A stretch of 64,000 nucleotides of DNA from Epiperipatus broadwayi (GCA_028023455.1 JAQFVV010012490.1:1862001-1926000), one strand, 5' to 3'; counted from the stretch's first letter, positions 34,462-46,740 are shown. Translations and numbers: made by a program. The notes: generated from the letters alone by a model not told the origin.

Positions 34462-35500
34462 TAAAGATTAGTCATTCAACTCGGTATTTTTCAGTTGAGA
34501 ACAAAATCACATAGATCTCTTAAGAATTCACATATCTCCTTAGAGATTTAATATGTGTATAGTCTCTTTAATTCTGAGATTTGCAACTATAATTTTGTAA
34601 GCACACTACAGCTCACATACACATTATTTCAAAATAGTTGAATTGGACTATTAACTAGTGCTCTTCTTGATTAATTTTCAGAACAACAGAACATAACTCA
34701 ACTCAGTACTCAGTATATCAATTTATTACACTTTTTTTTTATACTACTGCAATAATTTAATTCTTCTGTAGACTCTTTATCAGTTTTTTTAATTTGCACA
34801 TGCAAATTAATCCGTTGCAATTTCCAGTAAGTAGTTTCTTTTTTTTTGCATATTAATTATTTAATTCTATTTTTGGAGTATTCTAACATACCAACATTAA
34901 AAGCTTGTACACACACCTTTATTTATTTTTAATATATATATGCATGTATACATACACATCAGTAGTAAAAAAAATAATTTCAAAAACTAATCCTGAATTG
35001 ATTACCAGCAGACAAATTTTTTTTAAAAAAATCTTAGTTGTTTTTGTTTTTTTTTACAACCGTTAAAAAAAAAAAAAATCTTAGTTTGATTAAGTAATTG
35101 AAATTATTGCCTTCAGCTTGTCGACTTTGACTACAAATGTGACATCTGAATGCAAAGCGATGAAAATGCAATTATATAATTTATTTATTTTTCTAAATTG
35201 AAAGAAATGCTGAATTTTCCAATTTCCAAAAATAAAACAAAAACAGGATCAGGAGGGGGGGGTACATCTAACTACATCCTAAAGATAAAAATTTCTAAGA
35301 AAATCACAATTTAGCTATGATCCTAAATTTATAACAAAATATCAGAGAATACATTCATTTCATTTTTTCTTTTTTTTAAAAAAAAAACGATTTGAAGAAT
35401 TTCTTACAAGTCTATAAGCAGTAAATTGCATTATGTATAAGTCACAAAAAAATTTAATTAAATCGATAACTGAAATACAAACTTATTATTTACCTAAATC
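34462..35500. other. AT-rich spacer, no gene seen
   Basis: About 1 kb with several A/T homopolymers and a G8 run at 35255-35262. No gene or repeat boundary supported. Confidence 0.5.
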
Positions 35501-36163
35501 AATAGATAACTTTTAGATAAGTGCTTGGCTCTGGGTTGATATTTTTAGATCTTGTGTCTGAACCTACCCTGACACCTCTCTAAGGAGTGCCAAAGCACGA
35601 AACCATGGTCAGGGGTTTGGGGAGAGGTTCCTGACAGAGATATTTTAAGTGCTGGCTCTGGCTAAGCATTTATCATAAAGCTTGTAGAGGAATTGGCAAT
35701 CCTCATTGTTTATAACTTACAAGCTTAAGAGATAGGGTCATGTGATATTTGACTATTTATAGTCTCTGCCATAAGTCTTATGCAATTTTATATTGCTAAG
35801 ACTACTAATATATGGTTTGGCTGAAGATCTATCAGCCCCATATAGCTATTTGAGTTGGATAGCTGGGTTTGAAGACATGTAGATGTCTGAAAATTTCAGA
35901 TTTTCCACCCAATAGATAACTTTTAGATAAGTGCTTGGTTTTGGGTTGGTATTTTTAGATCTTGTGTCTAAACCCACCCTGACACCTCTCTGAGGAGTGC
36001 CAAAGCATGAAACCATAGTCGGGGTTTGGGGAGGGGTTCCTGACAGAGATATTTTAAGTGCTGGCTCTGGCTAAGCATTTATCATAAAGCTTGTAGAGAA
36101 ATTGGCAATCCTCATTGTTTATAACTTACAAGCTTAAGAGATAGGGTCATGTGATATATGACT
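35501..36163. repeat. Direct duplication with 410-bp period
   Basis: A 254-bp block (AATAGATAACTTTTAGATAA through ATAGGGTCATGTGATATWTG) occurs at 35501-35754 and again at 35911-36163, about 95% alike by eye. The block has GC-richer parts (CACCTCTCTRAGGAGTGCC, GGTTCCTGACAGAGATATTT). Between them is 156 bp of unique sequence. The second block ends about 10 bp before foldback copy B. The source element is not recognised. Confidence 0.85.
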
Positions 36164-36173
36164 CTTATTTTGA

Positions 36174-36725
36174 TTATTATATACCTGTATCAATATATGT
36201 AATATATAGGGTATATGAGCACAGACTTTCACATGACCCACCACTCTCCACTCTATCTCATAATACTGATGTACTTGAACACATATATGTTGAAAAGATA
36301 AATAATCACCAATATACATATTCCATGCTAAACCAGCAATCATCAGTTGGTCCAGATTATCATCTCAACACATATATGCAATAAGTGCTCAGATAAATAT
36401 TAAGATAGCCAATCTTCATACTTTAATGGACAGGCTACAATCCACTCCACCCCAAGCCTGTCCATTAAAGTTTGAAGATTGGCTATCTTAATATTTATCT
36501 GAGCACTTATTGCATATATGTGTTGAGAAGATAATCTGGACCAACTGATGATTACTGGTTTAGCAAGAAATGTGTATATTGGTGATTATTTATCTTTTCG
36601 GCGTATATGTGTTCAAGTGTATCAGTGTTATGGGATAGAGTGGAGATTGGTGGATCATGAGAAAGTCTGTGCTCATATACATTATATATATATATATTAC
36701 ATATATTGATACAGATATATAATAA
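36174..36725. repeat. Large foldback element, copy B (about 265-bp arms)
   Basis: Left arm 36174-36436 and right arm 36455-36725 pair around an 18-base loop. Shared arm words include ATCTGTATCAATATATGTAA-type ends, GAGCACAGACTTTC and CTTCAAACTTTAATGGACAG. Arms are more alike than those of copy A, so this copy is younger. The inner part (AATGGACAGGCT, CATCAGTTGGTCCAGA) identifies it as the same family as 13415-13941. Confidence 0.85.
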
Positions 36726-36889
36726 GCCTGTATTTCAGTTATTACATAGTAGAGATGTCTGCCCATCCCTTGTATATGTATTAAATGGATTATGTTCTGT
36801 ACATGAAAGGTCAGATTGACTTTAGATCAACATGGGTGTGATGAGAATTTCAGCCTCAGGGTGACCTGTCAGCATTCCATCATCAGATT

Positions 36890-37150
36890 TTCAATTGAAT
36901 GGATGGTTGGAGGATGGAATGGATTGAAGCATGTCCATTAAAGTATGAAGATTGGCTATCTTAATATATATCTCAGCACTTATTGCATATATGTGTAGAG
37001 ATGATAATCTAGGCCAACTAATGATTGCTGGTTTAGCATGAAGTATGTATATTGCTGATTATTTATCTTTTCAATGCATATGTGTTCAAGCATATCAGTG
37101 TTATGAGATAGTGGAGAGTGATGGGTCATGTAAAAGTCTGTGCTCATGAA
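36890..37150. repeat. Foldback family, single right arm (copy C)
   Basis: From GGATGGTTGGAGGATGG through ATTGAAGCATGTCCATTAAA, CTAATGATTGCTGGTTTAGC and AAAGTCTGTGCTCATGAATA, this matches the right arm of copy B at high identity but has no left arm. It is preceded by CATCATCAGATTTTCAATTG, similar to the loop of copy A, so the parent element may have been a non-palindromic repeat. Confidence 0.75.
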
Positions 37151-38263
37151 TACCTTATATGGATAAATAAATTTACACTGGCACGTACATAAAATATGAA
37201 ATACTTTCAAAAAAAAAAAAATAGTTAAAAAATATAATGCCATTCTAGTCAAGCAATATAAATAAGATGAAATTTATCAAATATAGAGAAAAACGTATGA
37301 ATAATATATCAATTAATTTCTTAAATAACATATAATTAAAAGAATATAAAAAAAGCATTTTGGTAGCAGTCATTATTTTGTGTGACTGCCATAATATTCA
37401 AGCCAGAAAGTCATATCTTGATGTTCTTATCACTATTGAAAAGCTTAAAAATGATTGATTGTAACCTCATATTAACTTTCAGTATGATTAACAAAACCAC
37501 TCACTAAACTTTTACCCTTTTAATAATGTTCTCATTATAACTGATAAGTAATTATGATATATGGCATCCTATATAAAAATATACAGCAAATAATGTATAC
37601 TTTTTACATCATTTAGTAATCATATATAGCCTCAACAATTGTCAGTATGCATTACCTTTTAAGTTTAGAATTATCTTATAATCAACAATGGGTATTAAAA
37701 GTTAAGATCATCCCCTTCTAATCTCCAGCTCATTGTGCAAATTATTCTGGAATTATCACTACTATCAACTGTTTAATATCTTTAGTAATAATTTTTGTTT
37801 CATCACAATCTAATTATGAGTGTATGTATATGAACTGTTTTTCATATCCTCCTTTCTGTCTATGATAATTTCTAAAGCCATACTTGCTAAACATATCTAA
37901 TTATAGTCACATTTTAATAATTATGTATTTAAAAAATAACCTGGCAATAAGTCATTTCAGATCCTATAAATAGTATAACAATATTAAATTACCTGCTGAA
38001 TGTCTTATCTGTATGGCACAGCTTATAGATAATCTCTCTAATTCTGTCTCATAATTTCAAATAACATAATAATGATAAACAATGTCATGTTTTGCATATT
38101 TTAATATTCAACTACTGTACTTCTATTATAATAATTTGCATAATTTAATGCAATTTCATTCAAAATTGAAAAAAAAAAGACATTATATTATTATAATCAC
38201 AAATTATATACAATGGAGTTTGATGGAAATATATAATGAGCAGAATCAAGTTTGCCAAATGGA
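37151..38263. other. AT-rich spacer, no gene seen
   Basis: About 1.1 kb, moderately AT-rich, only short chance frames. No promoter, RNA or repeat supported. Confidence 0.5.
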
Positions 38264-38274
38264 ATATGTTCATT

Positions 38275-39904
38275 CATCATCATCATCATTATCGTCAACC
38301 ATTATCAATTTGCTGCAGGATGAAGTTCTCTCCAAGTTCAATCCAACTTCTCCGATCTTTAGCTTCTCTTCTCCACATCACCACTGCACACGTTCTGATT
38401 TCATTCATCCATCTCATATGTGGTCTCTTTCTGAGTCTTTTACAATCTCTTGGAATCCAGTTTAAGATTTCAATTGTCCATCTATTATCATCTCTTCTAG
38501 CAATATGTCCAGGCCAACTCCACTTCAGTCTTTTAATTTTTTCAATGAAGTCAGTAACACCTGTTTATTCTTTTATTCATATATTGCATTTTTGATCTCT
38601 TCTTGTTACTCCTAACATGCATCTTTCCATACTTCTTTGAGTGGTCTGAAGTCTCTGTATTGCTCTTCTTTTAAGTGTCCAAGTCTCAGATCCTGGTAAA
38701 ACCCATTTATTAAAAATCTTCCTTTTCAAACACACAGGCATATTTCCTTTTAGTATCAAGTTATTTCTAATAAAAGCACTCCAACCAAGTTAATTCTATG
38801 ATGTTTCCATCTGTATTAATAATGTGATCAAGGTATTTGTAACTGTTAATTTCTTCTAATTCATTATAATCAATCTTTATTTTCATATTTTGAAAAAATT
38901 TATTAAACATTACTTTAGTCTTTTTAACATTTATCTTTAATTCTACTTTCCTACTTTCATCTGATAACTCCTGCAACATTTCCTCCTGCTAGAAACCATT
39001 ATTTGCAAAAACAATTACATCATCTGCAAAATATAAATAACTTAAAATAATCTCCATTTACTTTCACTCCTTTAGCTTCCCATTTTAATCCACAAAATAC
39101 TTCTTGCAGCACTGCTGTAAAAAGTTTTGGAGACATGGAGTCACCCTGTCTTACACCCTTCCTTCTCAATATTCACTTTCCTGGTATCATTATGTAATCT
39201 AATTGTTGCTGTTGCATTTTTGTAAATATTCTTTAAAATACAACAATATCCTGGATCTATACCTCAATGATCCAATGCTTTAATGACTGAAGAAATGTTT
39301 ATAGAATCAAATGCCTTTTCACAATCTACAAATCGAAAGCATAATGGCAACTCGTATTCATTTGTCCTTTCTATAATTTCTCTCAATACCTGGATATGAT
39401 CTACTGTACTAAAACCACTTTTAAATACAGTTTGTTCTCTTGGTTGGTGGAAATCCAATGTTCTCTGTAGATGAGTTGTAATTATCTTGGTAAAAATTTT
39501 GTATAAAACTGATAAAAGGCTGATAGGTTTGTAATTTCTAATATCTTCTTTATCACCTTTTTTAAATATTAATACTGCATTCTTCCAATCATCTAGTACA
39601 TCTTTATCATTTAGACATTTGATATATAACTTTGCTAAAAAAAATTTCTATTGCTTCACCTGCTTCTTTTAATATATCAATTATAATTCCATCATTACCT
39701 GGAACCTTTCCTTTCTTCATACATTTAATTGCATGTCTCACTTCTTCATTTAAAATTCTGGGCAATTCAGAAGATGTAATAGATATAGGAGGTGCTTGTT
39801 CTTTATTACTATATAATTCTTGACAAAAGTCTTCTACCCATTTCATGATGTCATCTCTCTTTTTAGTAATAATTCCATCTTTTTTTCTTATTGCAGATAT
39901 AAAT
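38275..39904 (-). pseudogene. RTE-1b reverse transcriptase and 3' end
   Basis: On the complement the order is MKWVEDFCQELYSNKEQAPP (39846 downward), EEVRHAIKCMKKGKVPGNDG, FRFVDCEKAFDSI (motif A, about 39290-39345), the QGDSMSP-type motif B, an FADDVI motif C, then KINVKKTKVMFNKF (about 38905-38945) and GSETWTLKRRAIQRLQTTQR (about 38600-38700). Compared with RTE-1a the Asp-Phe before the catalytic ADD reads Tyr-Phe, and there are several stops and small deletions, including loss of part of the motif near 38690. The seven-A run at the start of this part keeps the ancestral frame that is broken in RTE-1a. Confidence 0.85.
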
Positions 39905-40509
39905 TTTGAGAAATATGTTAAAAGGAAATAGACATGGAAGCATCCAAATGAAGGTACAGCAGAATTGAATTATATTTTGATTAACCGAAAATACATATTT
40001 CAAGATTGTAATTTTCTTAATAAATTTAAGACAGGAAGTGATCATCGATTAGTAAGATGTAAGAGACGTGTTATTACAAAACTAGAGAGAGAAAAATTAT
40101 TAAGAAAAACAATATTTACAGTTGATATTCCTAATCTTCAGAAACATTTTAATGAATTTAAATTAGAACTTACAAATCGGTTTCAAGTATTAGTAGATTT
40201 TGAGCGTGATTGAGATTTGAATGAAATTAATATGAAAATAACTGATACACTTTTAAAAACTGCAACAAAGATAGCTGGTAGAAAAAAGCAGCAATTGACC
40301 AATAAAATTTCTACTGAGACTAGAGAATTTATGAAGAAAAGAAGGAATATGAAGATATACAAAAATGATGCCTTAAAAAGGATTGAATATCGCGAATTTT
40401 GTAAATGGTACAGAAAAGAGTTGAATATGATATAAGAAAGTATAACTGTAAATTAGCAAAGAAGTCTTTAGAAGAGAATAAAAGTCTCAAAAGTGTAAAA
40501 CATTTTGGT
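39905..40509 (+). pseudogene. RTE-1b inverted 5' piece (end of endonuclease and linker)
   Basis: Starting near RXTWKHPNEGTAELNYILIN, the plus strand reads KYIFQDCNFLNKFKTGSDHR with LV following (catalytic His motif), then KITDTLLKTATKIAGRKKQQ and NKSLKSVKHFG. It shows CAA (Gln) at about 39999-40001 where RTE-1a has TAA, so this copy records the ancestral codon. One TGA (about 40211-40213) and later frame breaks interrupt it. The rest of the endonuclease is missing by 5' truncation. Confidence 0.85.
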
Positions 40510-40520
40510 ATATGTTCATT

Positions 40521-43500
40521 ATTGCACTGAAATGCATGTATTTGTGAATAATCTATTGTAAATCTTATTACAAGGCAAAGTAACACTCAACATAATTATT
40601 TAAACAGTGAAAACACAATACAAAGGTAAAAATACAAACATAAAAAAAAATACTGTATTCAATTTTTGTACACTGCACTGACAACTAAAAGTGAATTTTT
40701 AAAGACATTTTAAAATGTTATATTAACAATATTGCCTGCCATTTATTTTTTTTTATTAATCACATTAAAATTTTTCTACTTTCTCTAAAATAAAACATAA
40801 TCTGAGAATTTCCTTCATTATCCTGTGCATTTATTTTATTTTATCTTTATTTTTTAAAAAGACCATCCATAATGAAAACTTAGAGATAGCTTTGTAGCTT
40901 TCTACCTTGAAAATCATTTCTTTCCAGACATTCATATTAGTTTTCTATTTCTACTTTTGTAGCTCATGACTAAAATCAGTATGCCTAGAAAATAGTTTAA
41001 AAAAACAAAATTGATAGCAAAACCCTTACAATAGAAAAATGTCAGATGAACAAGAGAAATGAACTGAAATTTCATGTGAACTTTATGCTAGTGTCAATCA
41101 ATGGTATTTGTCATAACATTGGAATTTCTTCACTTAGCCATTTTCTTTCATAGCTATCTTAGTAAAAAGTGTTTATATTTTTTTTAATTTTTAAAATTTT
41201 AGTTTATTATTTTAATATATTTTTGTTATATCTAATGATATTTTTAATAATAATTAAGCTAAAATAATTTTATTTTGCCCCAAACTTTATTTGCATTCAC
41301 TTATTAACAATTTCATATTAAATATTATAGCAGGAATCTTTTAAATTACATTAGTAAAGTAAAAACTTAAGCTTTTTTTTTTTCATTTTAAAAATTATTT
41401 TGTTGTTTTAATACATTTTGCCACAAACTTTATTTAAAGTGAAAATCACTTATACAAAAAATAAATTGTTCAGTTTAAACTTCAATTTAATTATGTTAAG
41501 TTTAACATTACTAAGTTAAACTACATTTGTTTATATGAAAGAGTATTAAATTTAACACATTCTAATATGATATTGCAATTTATAAAGTTATATGATATAT
41601 TTTATTTTTGAATTTAATTAAATTATATATATTTTATTGAAAAATAAATATAAAATCTCAAATATTGTATAAAATTAAATGATGATATTTGATACTATAA
41701 TAATATCTTGAGATCAGTGGTCTTTGAGAAGTGAAGCTGATTGTTTGATTTAGACAAATTAAACTGGTAATTAAGACTTACAAAATGTGTTCATTGTATA
41801 ATTTGAAAGTAATTGTTCAAGCTTTAATTTAGTCAAATAGATGTACACTGTATGTTTTGTATATTAAATGAATGCAAACCAATGCTAGACTATTTCAATG
41901 CTGCTATTTGTATTTAGAAAACATAAAATCTTAATCATGCAACAAAGGTAAGAGGATTTCCTTTTGCCTATATTATAGGATCCAGACTTTGTATTTTCTA
42001 AATACAGGTAACACTGTTGAAACATTTTATCATCGTTTGCATTCATTTATTGTTTCTGAGTTTCATTTAGCATTATGAAATGTTTAATTGATTTATAAAT
42101 TATATGAACTATATACTCTGCAGAATTTCATTGTATTTGATAATATATAATAAAACTTTGGAAATGATTTAACAAAATGATTACTTTCAAAAATAGATAA
42201 AATATTAAACCCTAAAAATATATAGACAAATTCATGTTAATATACTCAAAAATAATACCATTCATTAATCATCTTAAAAGTGAAATCCAGACTGAATAAA
42301 CTAAATGATTATTGATATTTTAATTTATTTGGATTCCTATAATGGTAACATATTAAATAATATAAAATTAGAAATATGTCAATTTAATTTTTAAAGTTTA
42401 CTCTAAAATATCAAATTTGAACTTTGCTTGTTCAATTTTTGTACGAATATGGCTGCAAAAATAAATCAAAAGTTGAAATAACACTTTATAATAATAAATC
42501 TATGATAACACAAAATTGTCTACATCATGAAACTTTCATCTTCCATATCATGTGATCATTGTATTCAGTTTCTATATTAATTATGATATAATACAGTATG
42601 ATTTTCTGACAACAGTATACTTTCCTGCAATTATTTACATTTAATACACCATTTACATGAAATAAATAAATAAATAAATTATTTTAGATCAATTAAAGAG
42701 TGGAAGCAAATAACTCATTGAGTCAATATTTTCTAAACTAGTGAGTTTATTTCCACAGGATTGAAAAAAAAAAATGAGCTGAATATTATTAGTCTTCAGC
42801 AAAAGAAAATAACATTTGCCTAGCAATGAAAATTAGTTACATTTTCAAAGATTTTTTATCTCTCATATCAAATTGTACTAATACATCTAATTAAAAAATA
42901 AATGCATGAATCCAAACTTAAATAATAAATGGCTCCAATTTAGGTAAATATAAAATTATGATTTGTTAGACCTTATATAATTTCTATTATCTAATACATT
43001 AATAAATAAAAAAGACATAATATTACATTCATAGTTTTGAAAAACCCTTCACTGGGCAATATCCCCAAATGCAACTAAACAATATTCAGAAATTAGTGAA
43101 ATCTTATTCATGTAAGAAACAGGTCAAGTATCTTACTTGAAAGTGTAAAATGTATTATAATAAAATAATTAATAATTACTGTTTCATTAAATCTTAGCAG
43201 ACAAAAAGGATTTTTCAATTAGAAATATACAAAAAAATTATATTTGCATCTTTTTTTCCACTTTAATTTCTAAAAGCAAAAAAAAAAAAAAAAGATTAAA
43301 TGAAAGCTAATATTGTCTCATTATGATTGGAAAATTATAAATAAATTGGAAAATAGAAGGATGTGGATCATAATGAGCCATTAATTAGCTTATAAACTAA
43401 AGTGTTTGTTATGTTGAACTCTGGTTTGATGTATTTCTTGTTTATTTCTCATTATTTACTTGAATATATGTGCAATAAAAGGATGAACATATTTATTATC

Positions 43501-44049
43501 AAAAAAGTAATTGTGCTTGCAAAAAAAAAAAAAAAAGTTTAAGAAATATTTATATAAGTCTGCGTTTTAATTATTAATAAGCTTAAATTTATAATAGAAG
43601 CTTTTATGCAAAATAAAGTTGTTGTTTTTTAATAAAAACTTTTTTTAAAAAAAAAGAAAAAAAGACAACGCTATGACACTTTAAAAAAAAAAAGACATTT
43701 CATAAAGCACATATTATATGAAACTTCACATTTCTACTAATACAACTTTTTAAAAAACAAATAAATATGTTTACAATCAATGTGATACAATTGAATTTAC
43801 TGTTGCAATGACTGATCCTTGTTGCATTAAAAAAAAAGAATTTAAATAAACAGAAAGAGAGACTTTCTAAAAAATATTTAATAAAAAACTGAAGCATGGG
43901 TTTCATGTAAGAAACAGACATCATTTTCATTATAAAGATTATCTAATAGATAATGACTTCCAATATTGATTGCTTACATTATGAGGATATAGCTAAGTAT
44001 AAAATACAATGGAAAAGTACACTTAGGCAACAAAAGTTCAATACAGAAA
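40521..44049. other. AT-rich spacer, no gene seen
   Basis: About 3.5 kb with homopolymers (A15-A17 near 43276 and 43520), an (AAAT)n stretch near 42659-42678, and no gene. A 76-codon minus-strand frame at 43700-43930 has no recognisable motif. Confidence 0.55.
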
Positions 44050-44157
44050 TTCATCATCATTATCATTTTCAATCATTATCAATCCACTATAGGATAATGG
44101 TCTCTTCCAAGTTCAATCCATGTTCTGTAATCTCTAGCCTCTCTTCTCCACATCAAC
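44050..44157 (-). mobile_element. 3' scrap of the RTE-1 family
   Basis: ATTCATCATCATTATCATTT, GGATAATGGTCTCTTCCAAG, TTCAATCCATGTTCTG and CCTCTCTTCTCCACATCA match the 3' end of RTE-1b, including the short trinucleotide tail. Possible imperfect target duplication CAGAAATT / CAGAAGTT. An extreme 5' truncation. Confidence 0.75.
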
Positions 44158-45490
44158 CCAGCAGAAGTTAAAAGATATTATTTATGGCAAATAAGATGAT
44201 TTCTGAAAGACTAGCATGTGATATATATATGGACATATTTGTGTTTCAGTGCTTGATTTGTATAATCATTACAGAACTCATCTTTAAGTTTTTTACCATT
44301 TTCTTCTTATAATAATATTCATGACAAATAGATGCTTACTAAAATTTTGTTGCCTAATAACTTAAAAAATATATTTATTGATTTTTTTAAATAATATTCC
44401 AAGTTTACTGAAAAACAAAACAACAACAACAACAAAAAAAAAACAGTCATTCTCTTTCTAAAATAAAATGTGAGATAGTATACTAATTTTATAAAATTAT
44501 TAGCTGAAATTAAAAACCGTATAGTTTGTTAGTAAATTGGAGATAATTTTTTTTTACTAGTGTTTCAATTTTATGTATTGGCATTTTTATTTATTTAATT
44601 TTATACATTATTAAATTTGCTTCATTTAATATTATTTTGCTTAAAATATAACTTATTGAAATATACTTTAAACTCTAAAGAAGGTGTGAGCATGCGGGGG
44701 GGGGGGGTTAAACGTTTTGTTTATTTGTCAACATGCATTTCAAAATATAAAGATAATAACCATAAATAATTATACATTGTATTATATAGGGAATAGGTGA
44801 CTTTTCTCAAGAAGCTGTCGACATAAGATACTGCTCACCATATATAGAGCTACAGAACTTTAAAATACATAAAATATTAATCTTTTTTTTCCTTAAACAT
44901 TATCCTTTCCTCTTATATATTAATATACATAATTTTATTTTAATTTTCATTTTAATAAACTTTTTCACTATTGCAAAATTTTTCATATCAAAATAAATTG
45001 TATTATGAAAAGTTATAGAATGTGGATTTAAAATTATTTTTGTTTTACATGGAGATATACAAATTTACAAACATTATATATAACTTAAGAAATTCTGTGC
45101 TAATATTTGTATATCAAAAATTAATGTTTTCTGTGTGTTTTCAGAATTTCTAAATATATCTTAAATTATCATTTCTTTGTTATTACTACTATCGGTGTGA
45201 TATATAATTTTATGATGACATTATGATGTTTTGATATCACTAAGTGTAATTAACTGGAATGAGCTAATCAATCATTAAATGGCATAATGTAATTATTGAC
45301 TTAAGCCACTTATCTCAGTAGAGACAGCAATGAACTCAAAAACTATAAGTTTCAGAAAAAATTCAACTAAGATGAAAAAAAAAATCTTATAATGGAATTA
45401 TAGAGCTTAACCCACCATTTTGATACTCAAATATCACACTGTCTATAGGAAATGTAAACTGACTTATTGTCTAATTCTAATATATTCATA
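44158..45490. other. AT-rich spacer, no gene seen
   Basis: Contains an (AAC)n patch near 44421-44440 and a 12-G run at 44696-44707. No gene supported. Confidence 0.5.
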
Positions 45491-45491
45491 C

Positions 45492-45524
45492 TGAAACGGA
45501 AATCTCCAATCCCTTTCCGTTTCA
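45492..45524. other. Perfect 11-bp stem hairpin
   Basis: TGAAACGGAAA pairs exactly with TTTCCGTTTCA around an 11-base loop. It marks the left edge of the CpG-rich block. Role unknown. Confidence 0.6.
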
Positions 45525-45636
45525 CCATCAACCTAATGACCTACTCGTCTGAACTAGTTTCGAACCTATTTTAAATGTAAAAATGTAATATATAAGTCGA
45601 GCGGGAAAACTTTGCTACAATGGCCGCTTGAATGGC

Positions 45637-45785
45637 ATCATCCATTTACATACGAAAACACGCTATAATTAGACAGGTTTGATAAAATTATAGCGGTGAA
45701 ATGCTCATAATTTATTATAAAATGTTTTATTAATTTTCAGTCAATTCTTAATTATATTCGCTATTATTTCGTATGTGGATGGATA
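45637..45785. repeat. Short inverted-repeat element (149 bp)
   Basis: ATCATCCATTTACATACGAA at the left pairs with TTTCGTATGTGGATGGAT at the right with few mismatches; the interior is AT-rich and contains its own small stem (CTATAAT / ATTATAG). Looks like a small MITE; no target duplication fixed. Confidence 0.5.
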
Positions 45786-46354
45786 ATTTAAACCTTGGAA
45801 TAACGGCAAAATGATTCATATATATTTAAGTTTAAATAAAAGTAATGTAAATGTTTTCTTTATATTTAATGGTTTTCTGATTTAATGTTTTACATATATA
45901 GTTGAAACAAGTATTTTCTTTAAATTTGCTTTTTTTTTTTTAATAAACAAATATGTTAAAAGTTATTTAGTTTTATAAAATAAGAATTATCTGTTCGCAA
46001 TTAAAAATGAGAATTTTTGTAAACAAGATATCAATTAGTGACACACCCGGGTAAAAAAGTAAAATCTGTTTTCTGATTGATTTTTGTTTGCAACAAAAGA
46101 CTTTTTCATTAAATCAGAATACCGTTCCTTCTGCTAAGTAATAACACCTGAAAAGGAATTTAATTAATGAAAATGAATCAGGTTATATAGTTTATATATT
46201 TTGATACATTTTTTTAAGGAAATTAAATATAACACCTCGGAGATTTTATCAGTTGTTGTAGAAATTGAATTATATTATTTTGCTTTAATTTTAAAAGTCA
46301 ATTGGTCCCGAGGCTTACGAAATTCCAGAAAGGTGTTAAAGGTTAGTAGAAGGA

Positions 46355-46362
46355 TATAAATA
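46355..46362 (+). promoter_or_regulatory. TATA box with leader (TATAAATA)
   Basis: AAGGATATAAATAGG fits the animal TATA consensus. A start site would be expected near 46385. The first downstream ATG (46449, A at -3) opens only ATG-TCT-GGC-TAA. In another frame the next bases read A-K-V-R-Q-E-L-L-Q-F-P then stop. The leader then contains a roughly 100-bp tandem duplication. Core promoter of a host gene or of a retroelement are both possible. Confidence 0.5.
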
Positions 46363-46542
46363 GGCCTTATTTTTAAGCGGGAAGGGAGAATCCATCTTAC
46401 TTTTGAAGAGAGTCAACAGGAGAAGTTTTATTATTGTTCAACCTTACCATGTCTGGCTAAAGTCAGGCAAGAATTGCTGCAATTCCCGTGATGGAACGCC
46501 TAGTTCAATCCATCAAATGCCAAAGGAACAACCAAGCTTACA

Positions 46543-46740
46543 CCAACTAAATTTGAAGATGCCATAAACCGTAAAAATAATTTGCCCTCGTTCCGATTTC
46601 AATTCAGCTAAAGAAACACTATTTTAAAAAATCGTCTCCCAACTAAATTGAAGATGCCATAAGCCGCCAAAGAAGTCACCTTCGTTTCCAGCTCGAATCT
46701 CTCCTTAGCTACAGAACTATTTTAGTATTATTTAAAATCG
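46543..46740. repeat. Imperfect tandem duplication, about 100-bp units
   Basis: Units 46543-46638 and 46639-46740 both start CCAACTAAAT(T)TGAAGATG, continue CCATAARCCG and end in TTTAAAAAATCG or TTTAAAATCG. They diverge by substitutions and small indels. They lie within the sequence that would be transcribed from the TATA box at 46355. Confidence 0.7.

Larger units (their letters stand above)
38275..40509 (-). mobile_element. RTE-1 family copy with 5' inversion (RTE-1b, twin-primed)
   Basis: Flanked by ATATGTTCATT at 38264-38274 and 40510-40520 (11-bp target duplication). From 38275 to about 39904 it is the RT and 3' end in minus orientation; from about 39905 to 40509 the linker and end of the endonuclease lie in plus orientation. 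In the intact order the two pieces are adjacent to within about ten bases (break between CATTTTGGTAT and AAATTTATATCTGC). Inversion of the 5' part with preserved flanking duplication is the classic product of twin priming during LINE insertion. The 3' end carries a short (GAT)n tail. Confidence 0.92.

Noticed and set aside
38082-38595. Two overlapping plus-strand frames of 127 and 119 codons with His/Ser runs
   Set aside because: They cover the 3' end of RTE-1b in antisense; the His/Ser runs come from the trinucleotide tail.
45580-45636. Third TATA-like leader (TATATAAG followed by ATG-GCC-GCT-TGA)
   Set aside because: TATA-like words are common at this base composition and no further similarity to the two better leaders was seen.
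46300-46480. LTR of a retrotransposon at the first TATA box
   Set aside because: No paired repeat, no defined TG...CA ends and no gag-pol nearby; kept only as an alternative.
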